Shown here in pieces: positions 32,151 to 32,191 of a stretch of DNA of 32,191 nt. The notes beneath the pieces were generated by a model that was not told the DNA's origin, made no database searches, and saw only the letters and a program-made list of their open reading frames with translations. Location: positions 1 through 32,191 of the forward strand of contig JAGVUR010000050.1 of NCBI GenBank assembly GCA_019136135.1. Reading direction: 5' to 3'. Positions within the stretch are counted from its first letter, which is position 1; the number at the start of each line of letters is the position of its first letter. The position numbers were made by a program, and so were the translations under genes. Origin of the DNA: Verrucomicrobiota bacterium. Its GTDB lineage: Bacteria; Verrucomicrobiota; Lentisphaeria; Oligosphaerales; Oligosphaeraceae.

Positions 32151-32167
32151 TTCACCATATTGGTGAA
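32151..32167. repeat. 17-bp perfect inverted repeat
   Basis: TTCACCA (32151-32157), TAT, TGGTGAA (32161-32167) in AT-rich sequence about 85 bases after the reductase stop. No T run follows on either strand. It may be an operator for a gene beyond the window edge. Confidence 0.4.
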
Positions 32168-32191
32168 TTGAAATGTGTCGGTCTTCCGTAG

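Noticed and set aside
1..32191. CRISPR array, insertion sequence or prophage
   Set aside because: No regularly spaced repeats, transposase, integrase or phage structural motifs were seen on either strand.

Overview
The window looks like chromosomal DNA from a Gram-negative, heterotrophic member of the PVC group, most likely Lentisphaerota. This is inferred from the gene mix: a DUF6785-type giant membrane protein, a DUF4091-type secreted protein, a FAD_oxidored enzyme beside a secreted glycoside hydrolase, a fused secDF, type II secretion pseudopilins and a bacterial alpha-2-macroglobulin. It contains 24 protein genes (one cut by the window edge) and two tRNA genes. I see no insertion sequence, prophage, CRISPR array or rRNA.

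Layout. 1-1760 (-): N-terminal part of an alpha-2-macroglobulin. 2155-4266 (+): comEC with a degenerate C-terminal metallo-beta-lactamase-like region. 4275-9105 (-): a three-gene run for carbohydrate or polyol metabolism, consisting of a GpsA-like dehydrogenase, a secreted GH39-like glycosidase and a FAD oxidoreductase. 9127-9280: a 154-bp near-perfect palindrome. 9281-12013 (-): DUF6941 protein, gspF, gspG and a gspH-like pseudopilin. 12398-14710 (-): secreted DUF4091-type protein with its own terminator. 14805-14881 (-): tRNA-Arg(CCG). 14938-17923 (-): DUF6785 membrane protein and a small anchored protein. 18071-19375 (-): CE7 acetyl-xylan esterase. 19472-22577 (-): yajC-secDF. 22845-25380 (-): dapA, a membrane protein and an EamA transporter. 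25672-26769 (-): cytoplasmic GH5-like hydrolase. 26973-27048 (+): tRNA-Glu(CTC). 27170-32067 (+): a five-gene run of lytic transglycosylase, SirB1-like protein, zinc-ribbon coiled-coil protein, acyl-CoA dehydrogenase and quinone oxidoreductase.

How the genes fit together. Several products are exported carbohydrate-active proteins (GH39-like, DUF4091-type, CE7 esterase). The window also carries export machinery: YajC-SecDF for Sec export, and GspF/G/H for the type II system. This fits an organism that degrades complex glycans. The type II set is partial, because GspE, GspD and the prepilin peptidase are not in the window.

Most unusual items. (1) The 154-bp palindrome directly after the gspH stop codon. 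(2) A possible small RNA at about 25480-25600 (-) whose terminator loop is almost all pyrimidine and resembles an anti-Shine-Dalgarno sequence. (3) ComEC without the metal-binding histidines. (4) Two pseudopilins that both lack glycine before the cleavage site. (5) G+T excess on the + strand over much of the window, whichever strand is coding, with A-rich patches inside the last two genes. All functional calls are from reading the sequence and knowledge of families; no search was run.
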